NCBI RefSeq assembly: GCF_014648395.1
Contig: NZ_BMRA01000010.1
Coordinates: 124,001 to 188,000 of the forward strand
Source: Micromonospora fulviviridis
Lineage (GTDB): Bacteria > Actinomycetota > Actinomycetes > Mycobacteriales > Micromonosporaceae
Direction of reading: 5' to 3'
DNA length: 64,000 nt
The number at the start of each line of letters is the position of its first letter. Position 1 is the first letter of the stretch. This document shows, piece after piece, positions 8,274 through 16,793 of the stretch. Made by a program: the position numbers and the translations under genes. The notes under the pieces are model-generated. The model was given only the letters and a program-made list of their open reading frames with translations, was not told where the DNA came from and ran no database searches.

Positions 8274-8855
8274 TCAGCGGACCGGCACCGGCTCGGACGA
8301 TGGCCGCCACTCTCGCCTGATCAGCCCGTAGACCCACGAGTCGGAGACCTCGCCGTTCACGACGCAGTCTTCCCGCAACGTCCCTTCACGCACGAACCCG
8401 AGCTTCTCCAGCACGCGGGAAGAGGCCACGTTGCGCGTATCGGTCTCAGCCTGGACGCGATTCAGGTCCAGCGTGTCGAATCCCCACCGCAGCAGAGCGC
8501 GCGCGGCCTCCGTCGCGTAGCCGTGGCCCCACGCCGCATCGTCGAAGCAGTAGCCCAACGACGCGCTGCGGTAGTCCGGATTCCACCGGCTCAGGCTGCA
8601 CCAGCCGATGAACGCCCCGTCGGAGTCACGATCCACGGCCAGCCTCGCCCCGGTGCCCTCCTCTGCCATCTGCCGGCAAGCCGTGATGAACCGCTCGGCG
8701 CGCACGCGATCGCTCCACGGTGGCGCGTCCCAGTAGCGCAGCACGTAAGCGCTGCTGTGCAGCGCGAAGAGGTCGTTCGTATCGGCGTCGTCGAAGGGAC
8801 GCAGTCTGAGGCGAGTGGTGTGCAGCGTGGGGGTGGGCAGCGACATGGGCGTCAT
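8274..8855 (-). CDS. GNAT N-acetyltransferase (RimJ/RimL-like)
   Basis: A protein of about 193 residues of the ribosomal-protein acetyltransferase-like GNAT group (TPTLHTTRLRLRPFDDADTNDLFALHSS). The acetyl-CoA region is WGHGYATEAARALLRWGFD and the final motif NVASSRVLEKLGFVREG. AGGAGGG lies close before the ATG at 8855 (about 4 bases) and 12 bases before a second ATG at 8846; either may be used. It is monocistronic, between the recombinase remnant and the DUF1062 remnant, and looks intact. Confidence 0.85.
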   Translation of the reverse strand: MTPMSLPTPTLHTTRLRLRPFDDADTNDLFALHSSAYVLRYWDAPPWSDRVRAERFITACRQMAEEGTGARLAVDRDSDGAFIGWCSLSRWNPDYRSASLGYCFDDAAWGHGYATEAARALLRWGFDTLDLNRVQAETDTRNVASSRVLEKLGFVREGTLREDCVVNGEVSDSWVYGLIRREWRPSSEPVPVR

Positions 8856-9114
8856 GTCCCTCCTGTGATTGGTGGCTCGATCAACCAGACATTCGGTGCT
8901 GGCCACTCGCAACGGGTTTTCGCGGCGGGTGGGCGAACGACCTGCTCGCTCATCGGCAGGTCCGGATGTACGCACCAGGGCGTTCACCTTCGTCGCCGGT
9001 ATCGGGCCGGCCCATACGCTCGTTCGCGCCCGCTCATGAGCGACCGCGCGCGGACCGTTGCGTGATGCAGACCGGGGCGCGGCCACCTCGCCGCTCGCCC
9101 CGGCTCAGGCCCAC

Positions 9115-9553
9115 GGCGGCGGCTCGCAGCAGGAAGCACCAGAAGTCCCTGTGAGTTCTGCGCTTCAGCGGGACACCGATCCTGGCGCGGCGAGCGATCT
9201 CTCCGCGGCTGATCCCCAGATCCTTGGGTGATGAGCCGTTCGGGGAGACGGGGCACGGGGCCGCCGAAGGTGACCGAAAGCTGGACGGGCCAGGGGCTTT
9301 CGGGAGGGGGCGAGGCGAACAGTCGCCAGCATGAGTCCCGCTCCAGGGCGAGCCGGTTGCGCCGGCTGCGGTCGCAGGACGCGCAGGCGACCAGGAGCCG
9401 GATGTCGAGGAGTTCGCCGTTGGCATCGACGCGGAACTTGCCGTCGCCCGGGTTGGCGAGGCTGGAATGGCAGTGGACGCAGCGGAACGGGAGCAGGGGA
9501 AGGCGCGTGCGCCGAAGGGGCCAGGACAGCACGATATGAGGACGCGTAGACAT
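9115..9553 (-). pseudogene. shortened and frameshifted DUF1062 gene
   Basis: The start (WPLRRTRLPLLPFRCVHCHSS, then GKFRVDANGELLDIRLLVACASC) is typical of DUF1062, a zinc-ribbon-like family of about 200 residues. After ASCD the sequence jumps straight to RSRRNRLALERDSCWRLF, so roughly 40-50 residues normally lying between are missing. Near 9225-9232 the frame then breaks: the family's final part (DLGISRGEIARRARIGVPLKR) continues one frame over. Both lesions together make an inactive gene the likeliest reading. The family's function is unknown. Confidence 0.65.
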
Positions 9554-9980
9554 GATCTCTCCGAAGACCTGACGGAAGGCATGGGAAAAGAGCCGACGGC
9601 GACGTCGGCGACCGATGCACGGGAAGGTGTCAGGTCTAGAGAGCAGGCGGCGTCACGCGGGGTGAAGTCCTCTGTGAGTGGGTCGGAAGAAGATCGAGTT
9701 GACGGTAGGGCGGCATTGCCTGGCGAGGCGACCCATTTTTGTCCTGGTGAAGAGCACTGCGGGGCGGGGTCGGCGAGGTGGGCACCACCCGCTCCTCTGC
9801 GGTCGCTAATGTCGCCATCGTGAGCGATCACCACGGCGACGCATAGACGCTGCACCGCAGTGGGCCTTGTGTGCAGAGGGTGGGCGCGGCTGGAGCGGAC
9901 CTGGCGGGTCGCCGGGGCTTCCCACGGGCCGGCAGCGGGTATCGAACTGGATCGTCACGAGGGCGCGAAGGTGGATCGTC
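9554..9980. other. intergenic stretch without a recognisable gene
   Basis: About 430 bases between the DUF1062 remnant and the next hydrolase. GC content is lower than around it in places (for example near 9730-9745) and no frame shows a family signature. It may hold more decayed sequence and the promoter of the gene at 9981. Confidence 0.5.
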
Positions 9981-10559
9981 ATGGCAGGTATGCGGCAGAT
10001 CCTGTTCATCCAGGGCGGCGGCGCGGGCGCGCACGACGAGTGGGACGGCAAGCTGGTCGCCAGCCTGAGGCGGGAGCTCGGGGACGGGTACGAGGTCCGC
10101 TACCCGCGCATGCCGGACGAGGACGACCCGAGCTACGCCAGGTGGAGCGCGGCCATCCGGCGTGAGATGACGGCCCTGCACGACGGCGCGGTCGTCGTCG
10201 GCCATTCGGTGGGCGCGACGATCCTCGTCAACGCGCTCGCCGAGCGGCCACCGGAGCCGGAGCTCAGGGCGATCGTGCTGGTCGCCGCTCCGTTCGTCGG
10301 TGCGGGCGGCTGGCCCGGCGACGAGTTCGAGCTGCCACACGACCTCGGCGCGAGGCTGCCCCAAGGCGTGCCGGTGCATGTGTTCCATGGGCTCCAGGAC
10401 GAGACTGCCCCACCGTCGCATGCCGACCTGTACGCCCGCGCCATCCCGCAGGCACAGCTGCACCGGTTGCCCGGGCGCGACCACCAGCTGGACAACGACC
10501 TGAGCGAGGTGGCGAAGACGATCCGTACTGGCGACCTCGGACCCGTCACCCAGGACTAG
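9981..10559 (+). CDS. small alpha/beta hydrolase (RBBP9/YdeN-like serine hydrolase)
   Basis: A 192-residue protein starting GMRQILFIQGGGAGAHDEW, with the nucleophile motif GHSVGA around residue 67, an acid in LQDETAPPSHADLY and a base in GRDHQLDNDL. Length and layout match small RBBP9/YdeN-type serine hydrolases, which act on small esters or have unknown targets. AAGGTGG lies about 8 bases before the ATG at 9981. It stands alone. Confidence 0.82.
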   Translation: MAGMRQILFIQGGGAGAHDEWDGKLVASLRRELGDGYEVRYPRMPDEDDPSYARWSAAIRREMTALHDGAVVVGHSVGATILVNALAERPPEPELRAIVLVAAPFVGAGGWPGDEFELPHDLGARLPQGVPVHVFHGLQDETAPPSHADLYARAIPQAQLHRLPGRDHQLDNDLSEVAKTIRTGDLGPVTQD

Positions 10560-10768
10560 CGAAGAGCCCAGCCCTCGTCGGGAATCCGCCGCTCGACCGT
10601 ACGACGTCCGCATCAGCAAGAGCGAGTCGCTGTCTCTATCGACCGACTGTGACGTTCCGTGACACGCGGTCAGCGGCTGGATGCGGAGCGCGCTCTGGTG
10701 CCGGGCTGGCCGGGGCCGTTCCGTGATGATTTTGTTCCTGGTCGGTGCGGCGGAGGCCGGGCCGGGGG

Positions 10769-10800
10769 TTGACCCTCTCCCCGAGGGAGGGTTGAGGCTG
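10769..10800 (+). promoter_or_regulatory. MerR-type promoter with overlapping operator
   Basis: TTGACC at 10769-10774 is followed after 19 bases by TGAGGC at 10794-10799, the long spacing typical of MerR-controlled promoters. ACCCTC (10772-10777) and GAGGGT (10787-10792) form an inverted repeat within the spacer. The promoter lies directly ahead of the merR gene, so the operon is probably autoregulated. Confidence 0.7.
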
Positions 10801-10824
10801 TTGGAGGCGTCGGTGACGGGGTTG

Positions 10825-11670
10825 ATGCCGATCGGGGTGTTCGCGCGGGCGACCCGGTTGTCCGTTCGAGTGCTGCGTAACTATGACCGGCTGGGTCTGC
10901 TCGTCCCGGCGTGGGTCGATCCGGATACCGGCTACCGCCGGTACAGCGTCGACCAGTTCGTCCGAGCGGGGCTGGTCCGGCGGCTGCGAGAGCTGGAGGT
11001 GCCGTTGCCCGAGATCGCCGAGATCCTGTCGGCCGATACCCCGGAGCAGGCACGCGACGTCATCGAGCGGCACCGGGAACGCGTGGCCGCGCGGGCGGCC
11101 CGACTCGACGAGATCGCCGGGCGGTTGAGGGCCGTGCTGGCCGAACCGGGACGTCTGCCGGGCTGGCTGCACGTGTACGAACGGTGGCGCGACGCCCAGC
11201 CCATCGCCCGCACGCTGGTGCGTGCCCCGCTGAGCGGGCTGGCCGAGGCGCTGGCGCCCGGGTTCGCGCGGCTGTTCGCCGGCCTCGCCGAGCAGGGGAT
11301 CGCCCCGACGGGGCCGACCGGGACCCGCTACCTCAGCGACGACCTCGACGCGGCGGAACTGGAGGTGGAGTTGTTCGCACCGGTGGCGCGTCCGCCCCGG
11401 CCGACCGCGGAGATCGCACCCGGGCAGCTGCCGGGGTGTCTACTCGCCGCGACCGTTCACGAGGGCGGCTACGACGACATTGAGGCCGCCTACCGATCGC
11501 TGGGGCGGTGGATCGCTGAGCAGGACCGGGTGCTGGCGGGCCCGGCCGAGGAGCGTTACCTCGTCCCGCCCATGCCCGGCGTACCCACGGCCGCGCTCCG
11601 CACGGAGATCGCCTGGCCGGTCCGACCCCCGTCCGGCCCGTCCCGGCCAGCAGCCGAGGAGACCAAATGA
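10825..11670 (+). CDS. MerR family transcriptional regulator with effector-binding domain
   Basis: A 281-residue regulator. The MerR DNA-binding domain spans about residues 1-70 (IGVFARATRLSVRVLRNYDRLGLLVPAWVDPDTGYRRYS), then a coiled helix and a C-terminal GyrI-like effector domain (from about residue 110). A GTG at 10813 with GGAGG five bases upstream could give a start four codons longer; the ATG fits the promoter and the family better. The stop overlaps the ATG of the BtrH-like gene, so the two are made together. Proteins of this build often sense amphipathic small molecules or peptides. Confidence 0.88.
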   Translation: MPIGVFARATRLSVRVLRNYDRLGLLVPAWVDPDTGYRRYSVDQFVRAGLVRRLRELEVPLPEIAEILSADTPEQARDVIERHRERVAARAARLDEIAGRLRAVLAEPGRLPGWLHVYERWRDAQPIARTLVRAPLSGLAEALAPGFARLFAGLAEQGIAPTGPTGTRYLSDDLDAAELEVELFAPVARPPRPTAEIAPGQLPGCLLAATVHEGGYDDIEAAYRSLGRWIAEQDRVLAGPAEERYLVPPMPGVPTAALRTEIAWPVRPPSGPSRPAAEETK

Positions 11671-12656
11671 TCATCGAGAACGTGGCGTTCCCCGCCGGCC
11701 GGCACTGCGAGACCACCACGCTCGGGGCCCTGCTGCACCACAAGGGCGTCGACCTGTCCGAGCCCATGCTGTTCGGCCTCGGCGAAGGTCTGGGCTTCGT
11801 CTACTGGGATGCCAGGAGCATGGACTTTCCGTTCCTCGGCGGCCGCACCAAGCCGGCCATGATCACCCGGACCGTGGCCGACCGGCTGGGCCTGACGCTG
11901 CACATCCAGGAGACCGCCTCGCCCCGCCGGGCCTGGCAGAACGTCGCCGCCGCCCTCGACGCCGGACGCCCGGTCGGCCTGCAGCTGGACTCCTACCACC
12001 TGGACTACTTCACCACGAAGGTCCGTTTCGGCGGCCACTTCGTCGCGATGTACGGCTACGACGATACCGAGGCCTACCTGATCGACACCGCCCAGCAGGG
12101 CGGCACCGTGACGACCACGCTGACGAGCTTGGAGCGGGCCCGCAACGAACGCGGACCGATGACCGCCCGCAACCTCTCCTACACCATCGCCACACCCACC
12201 GACCGGCCTGATCTGGGCGACGCCATCCGGGCGGCCATCCGCAGCAACGCACGCGCCTTCCTCACGCCACCCATCGCCAACCTCGGCCACCGCGGCATCG
12301 GCAAAGCGGCCCGACAGGTGCCGCGGTGGCTCGACCGCTGCAGCGACCCGTCCCGCGACCTCCCGGTGGCCGCGGCGCTGATGGAACGCGGCGGGACCGG
12401 CGGCGCCCTGTTCCGCAACATGTACCGAGACTTCCTCGCCGAATGCGCCACGATCGTCGACGACGACAACCTCCGCCTCGGTCACCAGCTGTACGCCGAG
12501 ATCGCCCCACTGTGGACCGAAGTCTCCAACCACATCGCCGCCGCCGGAAGAACCAGCGACCCGGACCAGCTGACCCGCGCCTCGGCAATCCTCACCGAAC
12601 TCGCCGACCGGGAACGCCACGCCATGCAGATCCTGACCGGCATTCGCACCGACTGA
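11667..12656 (+). CDS. BtrH-like (C39-like) protein with DUF4872 region
   Basis: A 329-residue protein with an N-terminal BtrH-like domain: Cys14 in RHCETTTLG, His124 in FGGHFVAMYGYDD and Asp140 in LIDTAQ form the expected papain/C39-like triad. The rest (DPDQLTRASAILTELADRE at the end) matches the helical DUF4872 part. BtrH itself transfers an acyl group in butirosin synthesis; most homologues are uncharacterised. No carrier protein or aminoglycoside genes are nearby. Overlap with merR suggests that its substrate or product is what the regulator senses. Confidence 0.8.
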   Translation: MIIENVAFPAGRHCETTTLGALLHHKGVDLSEPMLFGLGEGLGFVYWDARSMDFPFLGGRTKPAMITRTVADRLGLTLHIQETASPRRAWQNVAAALDAGRPVGLQLDSYHLDYFTTKVRFGGHFVAMYGYDDTEAYLIDTAQQGGTVTTTLTSLERARNERGPMTARNLSYTIATPTDRPDLGDAIRAAIRSNARAFLTPPIANLGHRGIGKAARQVPRWLDRCSDPSRDLPVAAALMERGGTGGALFRNMYRDFLAECATIVDDDNLRLGHQLYAEIAPLWTEVSNHIAAAGRTSDPDQLTRASAILTELADRERHAMQILTGIRTD

Positions 12657-12698
12657 CCACCTCAACGATCACCGTTCCTGCACGGCGCCCGGAACCGA

Positions 12699-13304
12699 TC
12701 AGGGCGCGTTCGCAGGCTTGGCCTTCTGCGGGTGGATGGTTTCGTGACGGGCCAGCATGGCGACGAACTCGGCGATCTTCCGCTCGCGGGTCTCCGCCCG
12801 TTTGACGGCGTTGACGCGGTAGATGAGGGCGAACCGGTTGGTCTTGGTGAGTACGTCGAACATGGCCTGGGCGGCGGGTTCGGCGGCGATGGCGGCGAGC
12901 AGGTCGGCCGGCACCTCGACTTCCGACGGCGGGGCGTAGGCGGCCGCCCACCGCCCGTCCGCCTTCGCGGCTTCCACGGCGGCGCGACCTGGGGGCAGCA
13001 TCCGTCCCTGCGCCTCCAGCCGGGCCACGTGGGCGACATTGCGTTGTGACCAGGAACTGCGGGGCCTGCGAGGGGTGAACCGGATCCAGGAGGTCTCCTG
13101 ATCCCGTTTACGGGCCTGCCCGTCGATCCAGCCGAAACACAGGGCCTCGTCGACCGCCTGCTGCCAGGTCAGCGTCGTGACTGTGCCGCCCTTCCTGGTC
13201 AGGGCGAGCCAGACACCGGGCGACGTGGCGTGGTTCGCCGACAACCACACGCGCAGCGCGTCGGCGTCCGCGACGATCAACTCATCCAGTTCGGCGCTCC
13301 CCAT
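12699..13304 (-). CDS. YdeI/OmpD-associated family protein
   Basis: A 201-residue protein with the family hallmark AVDEALCFGWIDGQARK and SWIRFTPRRPRSSWSQRNVAHVARL, followed by a C-terminal region ending in a lysine-rich tail. In enterobacteria YdeI-like proteins are linked to cationic peptide and bacteriocin tolerance, and here they are simply conserved. It follows the small membrane protein gene at 13277-13828, whose end overlaps its start by 28 bases, so the two are probably co-transcribed. Confidence 0.85.
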   Translation of the reverse strand: MGSAELDELIVADADALRVWLSANHATSPGVWLALTRKGGTVTTLTWQQAVDEALCFGWIDGQARKRDQETSWIRFTPRRPRSSWSQRNVAHVARLEAQGRMLPPGRAAVEAAKADGRWAAAYAPPSEVEVPADLLAAIAAEPAAQAMFDVLTKTNRFALIYRVNAVKRAETRERKIAEFVAMLARHETIHPQKAKPANAP

Positions 13305-13828
13305 GACGGCAGGCTATCGCTGCGCCGGTGCCGCAGCCTCAGCCGGTGGGCCAGACCGGTTTGCGACCGGCGCTGATAGGACCGGCTCGAGACGGCGAGC
13401 GCACCGCCGAACCCGGCGAACGCGACGCCCCCGACCACCCCCACCCACGGTGACCAGCCCTCGGTGGAGCCGACCGACATGCCGAGCGTTGCCGCGATCA
13501 CGGTGCCGATCCCGTACGGAACAAGGAACACCGCACCCGCCCAGCCGGGAACCAGCAGCGCCCACCGGGGGATCCGCATCCCCCACGGCCGGACCAGCGC
13601 CAGCAGCAGTAGCAAGCCCCCCACCGCCCCCAGCACGGTGAAGTCGAGTCCGTGCCGTTCCATCCAGATCAGCGGCTCGGGAGCGCCGTTCCGCTCGAAC
13701 TCCGCCGCGAGGTCCCCCTCGGGCCGCCCGGCCGCACCACCGAATGCCCAGTAGGTCTTCATCACCGCGTACGGCGTCAGCGCCAGCGCCCCAGCCCACG
13801 CCGGCGACAACGGCTTGATCAGGTTCAT
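13277..13828 (-). CDS. integral membrane protein, four predicted helices
   Basis: A 183-residue protein with hydrophobic segments near residues 8-30, 62-82, 88-112 and 122-145 and a basic C-terminal tail. It resembles the loosely defined DUF3995-type small membrane proteins, but I cannot assign it firmly. There is no strong ribosome site before the ATG at 13828. Its end overlaps ydeI-like gene by 28 bases in another frame. Confidence 0.65.
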   Translation of the reverse strand: MNLIKPLSPAWAGALALTPYAVMKTYWAFGGAAGRPEGDLAAEFERNGAPEPLIWMERHGLDFTVLGAVGGLLLLLALVRPWGMRIPRWALLVPGWAGAVFLVPYGIGTVIAATLGMSVGSTEGWSPWVGVVGGVAFAGFGGALAVSSRSYQRRSQTGLAHRLRLRHRRSDSLPSWGAPNWMS

Positions 13829-14004
13829 GCCCGCAAATCTGGCAGGTGGGCCCGGCCGGCAACTCCCGACTGGGAGGTACCGGGATCCCCCGCCTGAGGG
13901 AGCTGTGGGCGACGTGCGGGTCGCCTGTCACGGGAACAAGATCCTCCGGTGGCGGGCCAGCGATCGCCGAGCGTGGAACAGGGCCTGGAGCGTGTTGGGA
14001 AAGT

Positions 14005-14040
14005 GCTGGTCACAGCCGCTTCTGGCGGACTGTGACCAGC
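14005..14040 (-). terminator. stem-loop terminator
   Basis: GCTGGTCACAG (14005-14015) pairs perfectly with 14030-14040, and an inner CCGC/GCGG stem closes a TTCTG loop. It sits 20 bases after the stop of the reductase gene at 14061. A T-run is missing, as is usual in actinomycetes. Confidence 0.75.
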
Positions 14041-14060
14041 GCCGTCGCCTGGAAGGCCGG

Positions 14061-14942
14061 TCAGCGCACCAGCAGGTCGATCACCCCCGTGAGGTCCTCC
14101 TCGCCGCTGCCCTCGGCCAGGCGGCGGCGCATCAGCTCGAAGTAGGGGCTGAGCAGTTCCGGGCTGACCCCCTGCTGCTCGGCGGTGTCCAGGAAGGTCG
14201 GCGTGCCGGCCACCTGCATGGCGAGATTGGAGACGACACCCTTGGTGTAGTCGCCGCTCCGCAGTTGGGCGGCGGTCTGGTGAACTGCCGGGGCCATCGC
14301 GACGAGCCAGTCGGCGAGCAACGGGGCCACCGACGTGGGGTCGATGTCCTCCTTGCGGATCAGGGCGAAGGCGTGCGCCGCCCCGGCGAACATCCCGTAC
14401 ATGGCGCTGAGCAGAGCCACGTCGTGCAGGGCCGCGAAGCCCGCGTCCTGGCCGACGTAGGTGGTGCCGGCCGCGACGCCCAGCGTCTCCTGGTGCCGCT
14501 CGAACAGCTCCCGGGAGCCGCTGTAGAAGACGTAGCCGCCGGCCTCCGGGACGCCGATCATCGGCGGGACAGCCATGATCCCGCCGTCCAGGTAGCGGGC
14601 GCCGCGCGCGCCTGCCCACTCGGCGCGGGCGCGGGCCTGGGCCGGGGTGCTGGTGGTCAGGTTGACCAGATCCTTCCCGGCCAGGTCGGTGCCGGCCAGC
14701 ACCTCCTCGACCGAGGCGTCGTCCAACAGACAGACGACGAGCAGGGTGTTCGCTGCGACGGCCTCAGCGGCGCTGTCCGCGACCGTCGCTCCCACGGCGG
14801 AGAGCGCCGCGGCGCGGGCCGGGGTGCGGTTCCAGACGGTGAGCGGGTGGCCGGCGGCAAGCCAGGTACGGGCCAGCGCGGTGCCCATCGCGCCGAGGCC
14901 CAGCAGCGTGACGGGAGTCTTCTCAACAGTGTTCGGTGCCAT
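14061..14942 (-). CDS. NAD(P)-binding 6PGDH-like dehydrogenase / imine reductase family
   Basis: A 293-residue protein. The N-terminal Rossmann domain begins VTLLGLGAMGTALARTWLAAGHPLTVWNRTPARAAAL, with WNRT typical of NADPH-dependent beta-hydroxyacid dehydrogenase and imine reductase relatives. The C-terminal helical half (residues 170-290) matches imine reductases rather than 6-phosphogluconate dehydrogenase. The canonical catalytic Lys of hydroxyacid dehydrogenases is not evident; the corresponding region reads GFAALHDVALL. It is divergent from an HxlR regulator, which probably controls it. Confidence 0.85.
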   Translation of the reverse strand: MAPNTVEKTPVTLLGLGAMGTALARTWLAAGHPLTVWNRTPARAAALSAVGATVADSAAEAVAANTLLVVCLLDDASVEEVLAGTDLAGKDLVNLTTSTPAQARARAEWAGARGARYLDGGIMAVPPMIGVPEAGGYVFYSGSRELFERHQETLGVAAGTTYVGQDAGFAALHDVALLSAMYGMFAGAAHAFALIRKEDIDPTSVAPLLADWLVAMAPAVHQTAAQLRSGDYTKGVVSNLAMQVAGTPTFLDTAEQQGVSPELLSPYFELMRRRLAEGSGEEDLTGVIDLLVR

Positions 14943-14970
14943 GCCGATTAGGCTGGCCGCGGGCCTTGTG

Positions 14971-15000
14971 GTGATCAAGTACGCACTTCGGAGTGGGTGG
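14971..15000. promoter_or_regulatory. possible HxlR operator
   Basis: CACT-TCGG-AGTG at 14984-14995 is a short inverted repeat in the gap between the divergent reductase and hxlR genes. Position fits an operator for both promoters, but the repeat is short. Confidence 0.35.
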
Positions 15001-15038
15001 TTACCTCGGGGTGAGCGAGCACGTCGGGAGGGTGGGGC

Positions 15039-15461
15039 ATGACGACGCTGAACCGGCCGGGCGCACCGGACGGACACGCCTGCGGCATCGACACCGCGAT
15101 GGAGGTGATCGGTGGCAAGTGGAAGGTGCTGATCCTCTGGGCACTCCACGAGCACCCCCACCGCCGCTTCGGCGAGCTGCGTCGACTGCTGCCGGGGATC
15201 ACCGAGAAGGTGCTGGCCTCCCACCTACGTGAGATGGAAGCGGACGGTGTCGTGCGCCGCGTCTCCTACGACGAGGTGCCGCCCCGCGTCGAGTACTCGC
15301 TGACCGAGGACGGCGTGCGCCTGAACGGCGCACTCCAGCCGCTGGCCGCCTGGGGACGCGAGCGGCCCGTCGCTCGACGGCCGGAGGGGGAGGCGGGTCG
15401 CCAGACGTATGAGGCGCGCGCCGACGCCATGGCATCCGACGTCGCCGGTCGCGAGCTTTGA
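15039..15461 (+). CDS. HxlR family transcriptional regulator
   Basis: A 140-residue winged-helix protein with the full HxlR signature: CGIDTAMEVIGGKWKVLILWALHEHPHRRFGELRRLLPGITEKVLASHLREMEADGVV. One cysteine (Cys15) sits at the usual redox-sensing position before the domain, so it may sense oxidants, electrophiles or aldehydes. GGAGG lies 6 bases before the ATG. It is divergent from the reductase gene at 14061-14942, its likely target. Confidence 0.9.
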   Translation: MTTLNRPGAPDGHACGIDTAMEVIGGKWKVLILWALHEHPHRRFGELRRLLPGITEKVLASHLREMEADGVVRRVSYDEVPPRVEYSLTEDGVRLNGALQPLAAWGRERPVARRPEGEAGRQTYEARADAMASDVAGREL

Positions 15462-15676
15462 GATTGCGCGTATGGGCAGGTTGGCGCTGTTCGGACCCGG
15501 CGCGATCGTGAAGTGCGTGAGATGGCGTCGCGGCGGGCCGGACTGCTGAAGGCGGAAACGACGGACGAGGTGCTCGTGGCGCTGCGCGGGCATGGTCCGC
15601 CTCAGCCCTCACGCCGCCCGATTCCCCCGTTCAACCGGTACTGGATCGGGTGACACCCGTGGCGTAGCCCGGGCGG

Positions 15677-15701
15677 CCGTCCCGACCCGGGGTCGGGACG
15701 G
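15677..15701 (-). terminator. stem-loop terminator
   Basis: CCGTCCCGACC (15677-15687) pairs perfectly with 15691-15701 around a CGG loop. It follows the stop of the small gene at 15734 by about 30 bases on the minus strand. Confidence 0.7.
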
Positions 15702-15733
15702 CGGGTCCAGTCGCGTCCGGTTCACGGCCCGGC

Positions 15734-15922
15734 CTACGGGCGGTCGACGATGGACAGTCGGAGGCCGGTCTCTGTTTCCTCGACGAGCACGCGTTCGCCG
15801 TGGCTGTGGTCCGGCAGCATCGCGTCGTACAGCTCTTCGTTGCTGATTTCCACGGTGCCACCAGCCCGGCCGATGAGGACGTTGAGTACGGCGCGCAGGT
15901 TGACGTCGCTGAGGTAGCGCAT
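15734..15922 (-). CDS. small conserved acidic protein of unknown function
   Basis: A 62-residue protein (MRYLSDVNLRAVLNVLIGR, then EISNEELYDAMLPDHSHGERV). The layout of one helix pair followed by two strands is coherent and the codon use is normal. The ATG at 15922 has GGAG about 9 bases upstream; an in-frame ATG at 15961 would add 13 residues but has no ribosome site. A stem-loop follows the stop. I do not recognise a named family. It may be co-transcribed with the DUF5994 gene upstream. Confidence 0.55.
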   Translation of the reverse strand: MRYLSDVNLRAVLNVLIGRAGGTVEISNEELYDAMLPDHSHGERVLVEETETGLRLSIVDRP

Positions 15923-16091
15923 GGGGGTTGTCTCCGTAGGTCCTGCTGCTGGATTCGACATGAGGGTGGTTCGGTCCCGGCGGCCGGGATGACGTCGGGG
16001 AACCGGTCGACGTGGCGAGGTGCTGCCTGTCCCCGCAGGCGGTGGTGGCGCGGCGGCGTCCGCCGGGCCACCGGTCCCGGCAGGGCCGGCC

Positions 16092-16793
16092 TCACCGACC
16101 TGTCGACTCGCCGAGCTCGGCGGGGTCGAGATTCAGGGTCGCGAGCAGCCCGGTGTGCCGGGTGGTGTCGACCTGCTCCGGCAGCTCCCGCTCGACCCAG
16201 TCGGCCCTGGTGTGCTGGCCGCGCCGGCGCAGTGCGGAGACGATCGTGTCCCGGGCGATGGTCATGTTCTGCTCCTCGGTGGCGATGGTGGGAAGGTTGT
16301 CGGTCCTTCGCTGCCTCGGCGAAGGTGCTGCCGGCGCGGGTGCCGGTTCCGCGGCGACGGTGAGCAGCCGGGGAGCATGGACCCTGTTGCCGGCCGTGGC
16401 GGCTCGCTCCATCGCCGCTTCGGCCAGGTCGACCGGGGTGTCCGGCGGGACGACCAGCAGGTCGACCCGGTCGTCGTTGCGGCAGATGGCGGTCAGCAGG
16501 CTGGCGGGCTGACTGGTGAAGTAGCCCAGCCGCACCACCCTGCCGTCGATGGTCAGGCGGCGTGGATTGCCGTCCCAGATGTCGGTGTTGAGGAGCAGCC
16601 GGACGATCGGCCCGTGCAGCAGGTCGATGGCGAGGACGAGGCCGGGCAGCTCCGCGAGCGGGTCGGTCGACCGGGGCCACCAGCCGCCGTCGAGCAGCGT
16701 GCGCGCGGACCGGGTGGGTTCGGTCCGCAGGCGCGGCGTCGAAGGCGGCGCTGGCGGCGACGGGGGAGCGAGGGCGCTGGTCGATGGCGTCAT
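16092..16793 (-). CDS. DUF5994 protein with an in-frame second small protein at its end
   Basis: The first 130 residues after the leader match DUF5994 (DGGWWPRSTDPLAELPGLVLAI, DGRVVRLGYFTSQP, VDLLVVPPDTPVDLAEAAMERA). From residue 177 a different unit begins: MTIARDTIVSALRRRGQHTR through to the end, about 57 residues. GAGGAG stands 7 bases before that internal ATG (16265), so it can also be translated on its own. Either a stop between two neighbouring genes was lost, or a full-length fusion and a short form are both made. The function of both parts is unknown. Confidence 0.7.
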   Translation of the reverse strand: MTPSTSALAPPSPPAPPSTPRLRTEPTRSARTLLDGGWWPRSTDPLAELPGLVLAIDLLHGPIVRLLLNTDIWDGNPRRLTIDGRVVRLGYFTSQPASLLTAICRNDDRVDLLVVPPDTPVDLAEAAMERAATAGNRVHAPRLLTVAAEPAPAPAAPSPRQRRTDNLPTIATEEQNMTIARDTIVSALRRRGQHTRADWVERELPEQVDTTRHTGLLATLNLDPAELGESTGR

